A DNA stretch of 8,886 nucleotides, taken from positions 27,504-36,389 of the forward strand of contig QAKZ01000034.1 of NCBI GenBank assembly GCA_003150175.1, written 5' to 3'. The notes beneath the pieces are model-generated. The model had not been told where the DNA came from, did no database searches, and was given only the letters and a program-made list of their open reading frames with translations. The translations under genes were made by a program, and so were the position numbers. Below, in pieces: positions 1 to 6,154 of this stretch; positions within the stretch are counted from its first letter, which is position 1, and every line of letters starts with the position of its first letter. The DNA comes from Coriobacteriia bacterium. GTDB taxonomy: Bacteria; Actinomycetota; Coriobacteriia; Coriobacteriales; Atopobiaceae.

Positions 1-792
1 AACCGCACCTCTCCCTTCGCCTTCACCGGCAACAAGTTCGAGTTCCGCATGTGCGGCTCGCAGCAGAACCTCTCGGACCCGAACGTCGTGCTGAACACCG
101 CCGTGGCCGAGGAGTGCGACGAGTTCGCGAGCCTCATGGAGGGCAAGGAGGGCGACGAGTTCACCGCCGCCGCGCTCGACTGGGTCAAGAAGACCCTCAA
201 GGCCCACCACCGCATCATCTTCGAGGGCAACGGCTACTCCGAGGACTGGGAGAAGGAGGCCGAGCGCCGCGGTCTGCCCAACTTCAAGACCACGCCCGAC
301 GCCCTGCCGCAGATGATCAAGCCCGAGAACATCGAGTTCTTCTCCAAGTATGGCGTCCTCAACGAGGCCGAGGTCCACGCGCGCTACGTCTCGAAGGCCG
401 AGCAGTATGCCAAGCTGCTCAACATCGAGGCCAACACCATGGTCGACATGGCCAAGCGCATGTACCTGCCCGCGATCTCGGAGTACAGCAGCAGCATCGC
501 CGGCAGCGTGGCCACCAAGGCCGAGCTCGGCATCGAGGCCCGCGCCGAGCGCGAGCTCGTCAGCGAGCTCACCGGCGGCATCGACGCCATCTACGATGCC
601 GTGGCCGACCTGGAGTCCAAGAACTCCGACGCCCGTGACATCGAGGACCCGCAGGAGGAGTGCGACGCCTACCGCGACTCCGTCATCCCCGCGATGGACA
701 TCCTGCGCGCCGCCGTGGACGAGATGGAGACCATCGTCGCCGACGACTATTGGCCCGTTCCGAGCTACAACTCCATGCTCTTCTGGGTGTAG
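1..792 (+). CDS. glnN: Type III glutamine synthetase, C-terminal part (5' end outside window)
   Basis: This is the last 263 residues of a glutamine synthetase of the large GSIII family, which makes glutamine from glutamate, ammonia and ATP in the cytoplasm. The frame is open from base 1. It begins with NRTSPFAFTGNKFEFR, a strongly conserved GSIII active-site segment, followed by the typical MCGSQQNLSDPNVVLNT stretch. The rest is the long helical C-terminal region special to GSIII, ending in the family-like tail PVPSYNSMLF. GSIII proteins are usually about 700 residues, so roughly 60% of the gene lies upstream. The first ATG in the window (49) is internal and is not the start. A perfect hairpin terminator follows, so the gene ends its transcription unit. 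Family assignment is secure; whether it is the only glutamine synthetase in the genome cannot be seen here. Confidence 0.95.
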   Translation, partial: NRTSPFAFTGNKFEFRMCGSQQNLSDPNVVLNTAVAEECDEFASLMEGKEGDEFTAAALDWVKKTLKAHHRIIFEGNGYSEDWEKEAERRGLPNFKTTPDALPQMIKPENIEFFSKYGVLNEAEVHARYVSKAEQYAKLLNIEANTMVDMAKRMYLPAISEYSSSIAGSVATKAELGIEARAERELVSELTGGIDAIYDAVADLESKNSDARDIEDPQEECDAYRDSVIPAMDILRAAVDEMETIVADDYWPVPSYNSMLFWV

Positions 793-818
793 CGCACAAG
801 CACAGAGCCCCCACCTCA

Positions 819-851
819 GGGCGGGCGCCTCACCGGCGCCCGCCCTTCTTT
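819..851 (+). terminator. Intrinsic terminator of the glutamine synthetase gene
   Basis: There is a perfect 11-bp G/C-only stem (819-829 with 835-845) around a 5-base loop TCACC, followed by TTCTTT. It lies 27 bases after the glnN stop codon. The U tract is short and broken by one C, but the stem is very strong. Confidence 0.9.
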
Positions 852-919
852 GTGCCGCGGAATCGGCGGCGCGGGCGATCGGCGACGCATCCCGCTCGAT
901 AACCGCCCGGGGAGGGGGT

Positions 920-957
920 ATGCACTTTATGGGTGCATTGCGCCGCTGCTCTATAAT
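920..957 (+). promoter_or_regulatory. Likely promoter of the DUF4012 gene with an inverted repeat at -35
   Basis: A perfect -10 hexamer TATAAT lies at 952-957, 46 bases before the start codon at 1004. No good -35 hexamer stands at the ideal spacing (929-934 reads ATGGGT). The place where it should be is instead spanned by a perfect 6-bp inverted repeat, ATGCAC (920-925) and GTGCAT (933-938), with 7 bases between. This suggests a regulated promoter, with the repeat as an operator or activator site. The promoter role is inferred from position and the -10 match. Confidence 0.5.
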
Positions 958-1003
958 CCAAAGAATATGTATCCGCGTTCGCCTGCTCTGTGATTGGAGC
1001 CGC

Positions 1004-3019
1004 ATGGCAAAGCACTTCAAGAACTCCGAGCCCGTCGACGGGGCGATGCCCTCTGACGAGCTCGGCAACAACCCCTCGTCCGACAACGGTAACGACGGCT
1101 TCGGCCCTGAGCCTTTCTCTGGCCCCAACCCTTACTCGGAGCCCGCTCCGCACTCGGCCCCCGTCTATGTCGACTTTCCCGTCAGCTCCGGCTCTGATGA
1201 CCAGCTCATCCGCCACAAGCACCGTCGTCACAAGCACAGAGGCCTCAAGATAGCCCTCGGCGTCGTCGGCGTGCTCGTGGTTCTCTCGGCCGCCGGCGCA
1301 GCCGCGCTCGCGAGCTCGGCTTCCGGCCTCAAGACCCAAGCGTCCTCGGCGCTCTCCGAGGTCAACGCCGTCCAGTCGGCGATCGAGTCGCAGGATTTTG
1401 CCGCCGCCTCCGCCTCGGCGCAGGAGCTCCAGAACGTCGCGGCCCAGATGAACGGGTCGCTGCAGTCTCCGCTTTGGTCGTTCGCGAGCGCGCTTCCCGT
1501 CGTCGGCGGCGACGTGAGCGCCGTGCGGACCGTCGCCTCTGTGCTCCAGGACGCCTCGACCAACGCCCTCGTTCCCCTGACAGACGCCCTCGCGCAGACC
1601 CCCGTCGACTCGCTCGTCAGCGACGGCACCATCGATGTGCAGTCGCTGAGCGGGCTTCTTTCCGCGGTCGAGCAAACGGCTCCCGTGATGCAGCGGTGCA
1701 CCGACTCCCTGGACTCCCTGCCCGAGATGCACATCGAGAGGCTCCAATCGATGATCCAGCCCGCTCGAGAGAAGCTCGACGGCGTGAACGATATGTTCCA
1801 GTCCGCGGCGACGCTCGCCCCCGTCGCCGGAAACCTGCTCGGCGCAAACGGCGACCGCACCTACATGCTCGCTGCGCAGAACACCGCGGAGCTGCGCGCC
1901 TCCGACGGCTTCCCCGGCTCGGTCGGCACGCTCTCGATCAGCAATGGGCACATCTCGCTCGGCGACTTCGCCAAGGTCTATGACGTGCTGAACGAGGACA
2001 CTCCCTCCTCCGCTGGCATCACGGACGAGGAGCATGCGCTCTTCTACGACTACACGCGCTATTCCTGGGACAACAGCTTCAATCCCGATTTCTCGCGCGT
2101 CGGCGGGATCTGGGCGGCCTCGTATGAGGAGCGCAACGGCGGCCACCTCGACGGCGTCGTGTCCATCACCCCGAGCGTCGTCCAGCGCATGCTGGCCGCC
2201 CTCGGGACCTCGGTCACGCTGTCGGACGGTACCGAGCTCGATGGCACGAACGCGACCAAGGTGCTCGAGCACGACCTGTACTGGAAGTACCTCTCGGCGG
2301 GCGACAACATGGCCCTTGGCGGCGACATCACCGACGCGCTCTTCGCTGAGGCGGCGAAGCTCACCTTCGACCAGGTGCTCGGTAACTTCAACTCGGATAC
2401 CTTGTCCAAGCTCGCGACCGTGCTCATGGACGGAGCCAAGGACCGCGAAGTCCTGATCTGGATGGCCGACTCGAACGAGCAGTCCGCCATGGAAAAGATG
2501 GGCGTCACCGGCACGCTCGACGCCTCGACGCAGCAGCAGCCCACCCTCGGGGTCTTCGCTAACATCTGGTTCGGTTCCAAGATCGGCTGGTGGTTCGGCA
2601 TGAGCACCCAGGTCGGCGATGTCCAGAAGGCCGCGGACGGCACCCGCACCTACCATGTGACCACGACGCTCGAGAACTACCTCACGCAGGACGAGCTCGC
2701 GACCGGCGGGGACTACATCCTCGGCGGCATCGACAAGTCCTCGGGTTACTACGAGCCGTTCATCTACCTCTATGCGCCCGCGGGAGGGACCATCCAGAAC
2801 CTCCAGGCGAGCAACGGGGCGAGCTTCTCGACGACCGAGTACCGCGGCCTGCAGGTGACCTACACCCAGGACGTCTCCGGCGACCCCGTGTGGCCGCGCC
2901 CGTCCAACCCGCTCTATCCCGGCCAGCCCGCCACGATCTCCTACGATGTCGTGCTGCCGGCCAGCGTGAGCGGCGAGCTCGCCGTGAGCTCGGTCCCGAC
3001 GCTTCAGCAGTACCGGTAG
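1004..3019 (+). CDS. Membrane-anchored DUF4012 surface protein
   Basis: The protein has 671 residues. The start is ATG 1004 with a GGAG at 996-999; the frame is open much further upstream, but that part overlaps glnN and is not coding. Residues 1-68 are hydrophilic, Pro/Ser/Asn/acidic and probably cytoplasmic. Residues 70-79 are two tandem copies of RHKHR. One membrane segment runs from about 83 to 105, and the rest is predicted outside the cell. After a helical Ala/Ser/Gln region (about 107-280) comes the DUF4012 signature RTYMLAAQNTAELRASDGF near 285-303, followed by PGSVGTL. Proteins of this family are found in Actinobacteria and other Gram-positives, often near surface-polysaccharide genes, but their biochemical role is not established. 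Here the gene stands alone between two terminators, so the neighbours give no hint. The domain call is from memory of the family pattern; the function is unknown. Confidence 0.85.
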   Translation: MAKHFKNSEPVDGAMPSDELGNNPSSDNGNDGFGPEPFSGPNPYSEPAPHSAPVYVDFPVSSGSDDQLIRHKHRRHKHRGLKIALGVVGVLVVLSAAGAAALASSASGLKTQASSALSEVNAVQSAIESQDFAAASASAQELQNVAAQMNGSLQSPLWSFASALPVVGGDVSAVRTVASVLQDASTNALVPLTDALAQTPVDSLVSDGTIDVQSLSGLLSAVEQTAPVMQRCTDSLDSLPEMHIERLQSMIQPAREKLDGVNDMFQSAATLAPVAGNLLGANGDRTYMLAAQNTAELRASDGFPGSVGTLSISNGHISLGDFAKVYDVLNEDTPSSAGITDEEHALFYDYTRYSWDNSFNPDFSRVGGIWAASYEERNGGHLDGVVSITPSVVQRMLAALGTSVTLSDGTELDGTNATKVLEHDLYWKYLSAGDNMALGGDITDALFAEAAKLTFDQVLGNFNSDTLSKLATVLMDGAKDREVLIWMADSNEQSAMEKMGVTGTLDASTQQQPTLGVFANIWFGSKIGWWFGMSTQVGDVQKAADGTRTYHVTTTLENYLTQDELATGGDYILGGIDKSSGYYEPFIYLYAPAGGTIQNLQASNGASFSTTEYRGLQVTYTQDVSGDPVWPRPSNPLYPGQPATISYDVVLPASVSGELAVSSVPTLQQYR

Positions 3020-3060
3020 CCGCCAAACCATCCAGGCGACGCCCGAAGCGGCGACGTCTT

Positions 3061-3112
3061 TTCCGGCGGCAGGTCTCTCTATGGAGGAGGGGCCTGCCGC
3101 CGGAATTACTTT
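3061..3112 (+). terminator. Probable terminator after the DUF4012 gene
   Basis: There is a perfect 13-bp stem, with arms at 3061-3073 and 3093-3105 (TTCCGGCGGCAGG and its complement), around a purine-rich 19-base loop. The loop is large and the following tract (TTACTTTAT) is broken, so termination may be partial and some readthrough into pyrG is possible. A weaker 4-bp hairpin followed by TCTTTT sits just before it (3040-3062). Confidence 0.65.
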
Positions 3113-3141
3113 ATAAAGAGGGGCTGCTACGGCGGTCCATC

Positions 3142-3270
3142 GGCGCGGAGCCCGCGCCCTGAAGTTGTTACGACTCGGTGAGCGGCAAGATTCACGCCCT
3201 CATCGGTATCTGAGCGGGCGTAGACTAAAAACCCGTAGAAGAAGTGACACCCACTCGGACTACGGGAGGT
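3142..3270 (+). promoter_or_regulatory. Structured pyrG leader, with a hairpin covering the ribosome binding site
   Basis: Three hairpins stand in a row before pyrG: (a) 3142-3148 with 3152-3158, 7 bp, triloop; (b) 3194-3199 with 3216-3221 (6 bp), continued by 3200-3202 with 3211-3213 across a 2-base bulge; (c) CCCGTAG 3232-3238 with CTACGGG 3260-3266, 7 bp, with an inner 4-bp stem 3243-3246/3252-3255. Hairpin (c) pairs the first GGG of the Shine-Dalgarno sequence GGGAGGT (3264-3270). CCCG at 3232-3235 can also pair with CGGG at 3215-3218 inside hairpin (b), so (b) and (c) may influence each other. The pairings are visible; a regulatory role is inferred. I could not find a convincing promoter with both hexamers in this gap. 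Confidence 0.4.
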
Positions 3271-3279
3271 CCCCCCAAC

Positions 3280-4926
3280 ATGACAAAGCACATCTTCGTG
3301 ACCGGCGGCGTCGTATCGTCCCTCGGCAAGGGCATCACGGCCGCCTCGCTCGGCCGCCTGCTCAAGTCCCGCGGCTACAAGGTCATGATGCAGAAGGCCG
3401 ATCCCTACCTGAATGTTGACCCCGGCACGATGAGCCCGTTCCAGCACGGCGAGGTCTTCGTCACCGAGGACGGCAAGGAGACCGACCTCGACCTCGGCCA
3501 CTACGAGCGCTTCATCGACGAGAACCTCACCCGCGGTTCCAACTTCACCACCGGCGCCATCTACCAGAGCCTCATCGCCCGCGAGCGCCAGGGAGACTTC
3601 CTCGGCGGCACCGTCCAGGTCGTCCCGCACGTGACCAACGCCATCAAGGACCGGTTCTTCCGCATCGAGGAGCAGACCGGCGCCGACGTCGTGATCACCG
3701 AGCTCGGCGGCACCATCGGCGACATCGAGGGCCAGGCGTTCGTCGAGGCCATCCGCCAGTTCCGCAAAGAGAAGGGCCTCGCCGACTGCGTCCTCATCCA
3801 CGTGAGCCTGGTGCCTTACATCGCCGCCGCCCACGAGGTCAAGACCAAGCCGACCCAGCACTCCGTGCGCGAGCTGCGCTCCATGGGCCTGCAGCCCGAC
3901 TTCATCGTCTGCCGCTCCGACCACGAGGTCGACGCGGACATCCGCGCAAAGATCGCCAGCTTCTGCGACGTCGACCCCACCTGCGTCTTCGAGAACTCCG
4001 ACTGCAAGTCCATCTACGACGTCCCGGCACACCTCGCCGAGCAGGGCTTCGACACCAAGGTCTGCGAGCGCCTCGGCCTCGACCCGCGCACGAGCGACAT
4101 GAGCGGCTGGTACGACTTCACGAGCCGCATGCACGCCGCCAACGCGAAGACCGACGTGACCAAGATCTCGGTCGTCGGCAAGTACACCGCGCTGCCCGAT
4201 GCCTACCTCTCCATCATCGAGGCGCTCCACCACTCCGGCGTCGCCTTCGGCCGCCATGTCAACATCGAGCTCATCGACGGCGAGGAGCTCGACGAGGCGA
4301 ACATCGACCAGATCCTCGGCGACTCCGACGGCATCCTCGTGCCCGGCGGCTTCGGCCTGCGCGGCATCGAGGGAAAGATCGCCGCTGCCCACCGTGCCCG
4401 CACCCTCAAGGTTCCCTACCTCGGCGTCTGCCTCGGCCTGCAGGTCGCGGTCTGTGAGTTCGCCCGCAATGTCTGCGGCATGGAGGGCGCGACGTCGGCC
4501 GAGTTCGAGCCCGACTGCAAGTACCCCGTCATCGACATCATGCCCGACCAGGAGGACATCACCGATAAGGGCGGCACCATGCGCCTGGGCGCCTACCCCT
4601 GCAAGGTCCAGCCGGGCACCCTGGCCGAGGAGGCCTACGGCGAGAGCCTCGTCTATGAGCGCCACCGCCACCGTTACGAGGTCAACAACGCGTTCCGCGA
4701 CCAGCTGACCTCCGCCGGCCTCAGGATCTCGGGCCTCTCGCCCGACGACCGCCTCGTCGAGATGGTCGAGCTCCCCGAGGACGTTCACCCCTGGTTCGTG
4801 GCGTCCCAGGCACACCCTGAGTTCAAGAGCCGTCCGACCAAGCCCGCCCCGCTGTTCCGCGAGTTCGTGCGCGCCTCGATCGCCCACCACGAGGGCATCG
4901 ACCGCCACGACGTCGTCGCGGAGTAG
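3280..4926 (+). CDS. pyrG: CTP synthase
   Basis: This enzyme makes CTP from UTP, ATP and glutamine: the last step of de novo CTP synthesis, in the cytoplasm. The protein has 548 residues, normal for the family. ATG 3280 was chosen because MTKHIFVTGG matches the usual N-terminus and GGGAGGT lies 9 bases upstream; a GTG at 3244 would add 12 uncharacteristic residues. The N-terminal synthetase half shows the P-loop GGVVSSLGKG (9-18, Lys17), KADPYLNVDPGTMSPFQHGE, and the UTP-site segment KTKPTQHSV. The C-terminal class I glutamine amidotransferase half shows the oxyanion motif GGFG (356-359), the nucleophile Cys384 in LGVCLGLQ, and the catalytic His512/Glu514 in AHPEF. No key residue is missing. 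Codon use is extremely biased to G/C endings, as expected for a well-expressed gene. xerD follows after 15 bases, so the two are probably cotranscribed. The pyrG-xerD neighbourhood is also known in mycobacteria, where a NUDIX gene lies between them; none is present here. Confidence 0.98.
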   Translation: MTKHIFVTGGVVSSLGKGITAASLGRLLKSRGYKVMMQKADPYLNVDPGTMSPFQHGEVFVTEDGKETDLDLGHYERFIDENLTRGSNFTTGAIYQSLIARERQGDFLGGTVQVVPHVTNAIKDRFFRIEEQTGADVVITELGGTIGDIEGQAFVEAIRQFRKEKGLADCVLIHVSLVPYIAAAHEVKTKPTQHSVRELRSMGLQPDFIVCRSDHEVDADIRAKIASFCDVDPTCVFENSDCKSIYDVPAHLAEQGFDTKVCERLGLDPRTSDMSGWYDFTSRMHAANAKTDVTKISVVGKYTALPDAYLSIIEALHHSGVAFGRHVNIELIDGEELDEANIDQILGDSDGILVPGGFGLRGIEGKIAAAHRARTLKVPYLGVCLGLQVAVCEFARNVCGMEGATSAEFEPDCKYPVIDIMPDQEDITDKGGTMRLGAYPCKVQPGTLAEEAYGESLVYERHRHRYEVNNAFRDQLTSAGLRISGLSPDDRLVEMVELPEDVHPWFVASQAHPEFKSRPTKPAPLFREFVRASIAHHEGIDRHDVVAE

Positions 4927-4941
4927 CGCGAGACCGCGGCC

Positions 4942-5853
4942 ATGGGCCCGACGATGGACCTTGCCGCTGCGCGCGAGGAGTACCTTGGGTATCTTCGCGT
5001 CGAGCGCGGCAGCTCGAGCAATACCATCGAGGCCTATGGCCGCGACCTCAACAGATACATCGATTACCTCGCGGGCTCCGGCGTGACCGAGCCCGACGAG
5101 GTGGGGCGCCCCCTCGTAGAAGACTACGTGGGGGCGCTTTGCGACCTGGGCCTCGCCGCCTCCTCCGTCGAGAGGGGGGTCTCGGCGGTCAAAGGCTTCC
5201 ATCGCTTCATGTTCCGCGAGGGGATCGCTTCTTCGTGCCCCACCGCCGACCTCCCGTTGCCCGCCAAGCCCTCGCGCCTGCCGGACGTGATCTCGCAGGA
5301 GCAGGCGGCGAAGCTGCTCGACCAGCCGTTCCCGAACTCCGCTGCGGGGCTCCGCGACCACGCGGCGCTCGAGGTGCTCTACGGCTGCGGCCTTCGCGTG
5401 AGCGAGCTCGTGGGGCTCGATGAGCGTGACGTGTTCCTCGGCGAGGAGGTCCTGCGCGTCTTCGGCAAGGGGGCGAAGGAGCGCGTCGTGCCCATCATCG
5501 GAGCCGCCGCCCGCGCCCTCGGGACCTATTTGAGGGAGGGGAGGGGCGAGCTTGTGGGACGGCGCCCCACCTCCGCCGTGTTCCTCAACGTCCGCGGCGA
5601 CCGCATATCTCGCCAGTCGATCCACGCGATCGTCGAGCGCTATGGGCGCGTCGCGGGCATCGACGGTCTCCACCCCCACACTTTGCGACACTCCTTCGCC
5701 ACCCACCTCCTCGAGGGCGGGGCCGACCTGCGCGTCGTGCAGGAGCTCCTGGGGCATGCGAGCATATCGACCACGCAGCTCTACACCCACCTGGACCGCT
5801 CGCACATCCGCCGCGTCTACCTCGACGCCCATCCCCGCGCGCATCACGAATAG
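4942..5853 (+). CDS. xerD: Site-specific tyrosine recombinase, XerD type
   Basis: The protein has 303 residues (299 if it starts at ATG 4954). In the known system XerD acts with XerC at dif, under FtsK control, to resolve chromosome dimers at division. The N-terminal SAM-like core-binding domain covers about residues 6-95 (SSNTIEAYGRDL at 25-36). The catalytic domain carries the full set: Arg152 in CGLRVSEL, Lys176 in GKGAKER, His246 and Arg249 in HTLRHSF, His272 in LLGHAS, and the nucleophile Tyr281 in TTQLYTHL. The His-Tyr spacing of 9 equals that of E. coli XerD. Neither start has a good ribosome binding site; translation may be coupled to pyrG, whose stop is 15 bases upstream. Starting at 4954 puts the N-terminal motif closer to its position in E. 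coli XerD. XerC versus XerD cannot be fixed by motifs alone; position next to pyrG favours XerD. No phage or integron context is seen. Confidence 0.9.
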   Translation: MGPTMDLAAAREEYLGYLRVERGSSSNTIEAYGRDLNRYIDYLAGSGVTEPDEVGRPLVEDYVGALCDLGLAASSVERGVSAVKGFHRFMFREGIASSCPTADLPLPAKPSRLPDVISQEQAAKLLDQPFPNSAAGLRDHAALEVLYGCGLRVSELVGLDERDVFLGEEVLRVFGKGAKERVVPIIGAAARALGTYLREGRGELVGRRPTSAVFLNVRGDRISRQSIHAIVERYGRVAGIDGLHPHTLRHSFATHLLEGGADLRVVQELLGHASISTTQLYTHLDRSHIRRVYLDAHPRAHHE

Positions 5854-5860
5854 AGTGCCC

Positions 5861-5900
5861 TCGCAGGTTGAGGTACTGCCCCTGACCTGCGAATTCTTTT
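5861..5900 (+). terminator. Intrinsic terminator of the pyrG-xerD unit
   Basis: There is a perfect 8-bp stem, TCGCAGGT (5861-5868) with ACCTGCGA (5885-5892), supported by an inner AGG/CCT pairing (5871-5873 with 5881-5883), followed by ATTCTTTT. It begins 8 bases after the xerD stop codon. The 3' arm is part of the first copy of the 23-base repeat described next. Confidence 0.7.
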
Positions 5901-5926
5901 AAATACCGCCTCTGGCCTGCGGATTC
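5874..5926 (+). repeat. Two imperfect 23-base direct repeats, 30-base period
   Basis: Copy 1 is 5874-5896 and copy 2 is 5904-5926. They agree at 19 of 23 positions, and all four differences are transitions (5877 T/C, 5881 C/T, 5885 A/G, 5892 A/G). The shared core is CCTGCG followed by A or G, then ATTC. Both copies can pair with the arm TCGCAGGT at 5861-5868, copy 1 perfectly and copy 2 with two G-U wobbles. Only copy 1 is followed by a T tract. No third copy was found at 5934 or 5844. Function unknown. Confidence 0.6.
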
Positions 5927-5958
5927 ACATCGTCTACATATTACTGGAGCGACACGCG

Positions 5959-6068
5959 TCGGCGAATGGTGGAAACACCTGTTCCCGGCCCAATATCTTG
6001 GGCCGGAGCCTGCTCGCCGAAGCCGAAAACACCGTTCAAGAACGACTTTGTGTTGAACGGTGTTTTTT
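5959..6068 (+). ncRNA. Candidate structured small RNA between xerD and mraZ
   Basis: Three helices are visible. P1, TCGGCGA (5959-5965) with TCGCCGA (6014-6020), is a perfect 7-bp closing stem. P2 is GGTG-GAAA-CACC (5968-5979), a 4-bp stem with a GNRA tetraloop. P3 is a perfect 9-bp stem (5985-5993 with 5998-6006) with loop TATC. Together they form a compact three-way junction, followed after 5 bases by a very strong terminator (6026-6068). Since xerD appears to have its own terminator upstream and the mraZ promoter lies downstream, this reads best as a separate short transcript of roughly 110-130 bases, or as a structured 3' tail of readthrough xerD mRNA. No clear promoter with both hexamers was found (TTCACA at 5924-5929 resembles a -35, but no -10 fits). 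It does not match any riboswitch, SRP RNA, 6S or tmRNA pattern I know. Confidence 0.4.
6026..6068 (+). terminator. Strong intrinsic terminator upstream of mraZ
   Basis: There is a perfect 14-bp stem (6026-6039 with 6053-6066; core ACACCGTTCAA) around a 13-base loop, with a run of six T (6063-6068). It is the best terminator in the window. It isolates the mraZ operon from the xerD side. Its 3' arm includes the first GTGT box of the putative mraZ operator. Confidence 0.93.
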
Positions 6069-6100
6069 AGTGTCGCTAGGTGTCGGGTATGCCCTATAGT
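6059..6100 (+). promoter_or_regulatory. mraZ promoter with three 10-base-spaced GTGT boxes (putative MraZ operator)
   Basis: RGTGT occurs three times at exact 10-base intervals, with GTGT at 6060, 6070 and 6080; the second and third share the longer core GTGTCG. A -10 hexamer TATAGT lies at 6095-6100, which puts the -35 position inside the boxes. MraZ proteins are known to bind short tandem repeats of about one-helical-turn period upstream of their own gene and repress it. The spacing and place fit this well. The expected transcript start is near 6107, leaving a leader of about 48 bases before mraZ. Confidence 0.6.
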
Positions 6101-6154
6101 ATTCACACGCTCCAGTCGGGGGCTCATGGTCTCTGGTCTCGAGAGGAGGGTGAC

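Noticed and set aside
350..1003. Upstream extension of the DUF4012 frame into glnN
   Set aside because: It overlaps glnN in another frame, is Pro/Ser/Thr/Arg nonsense, and runs through the glnN terminator and the promoter; ATG 1004 has its own ribosome binding site.
830..3031. A 733-codon open frame on the - strand opposite the DUF4012 gene
   Set aside because: Same cause: codon-bias shadow of a clear + strand gene with a ribosome binding site, membrane segment and family motif.
3127..5847. A 906-codon open frame on the - strand opposite pyrG and xerD
   Set aside because: It mirrors two certain genes. Strong G/C third-position bias removes stops on the opposite strand; the product is low-complexity (Ala/Asp/Gly/Val/Leu/Arg) with no recognisable domain.
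5924..5960. Possible dif recombination site next to xerD (ACATATTACTGG region)
   Set aside because: No pair of 11-base inverted arms around a 6-8 base centre; does not resemble known dif sites.
5959..6024. A 5S rRNA gene or fragment
   Set aside because: Only about 15 bases plus a few scattered positions agree; the 3' half, with its conserved helices, is absent and the local pairing is different.
5972..6068. A known riboswitch or T-box before mraZ
   Set aside because: No T-box core (AGGGTGGNACCGCG) or other riboswitch consensus known to me is present, and the mraZ promoter lies after this element.
6128..6140. GGTCTC doubled in the mraZ leader as a further operator
   Set aside because: Two 6-base copies 7 bases apart, downstream of the promoter, do not continue the 10-base phase; likely chance.
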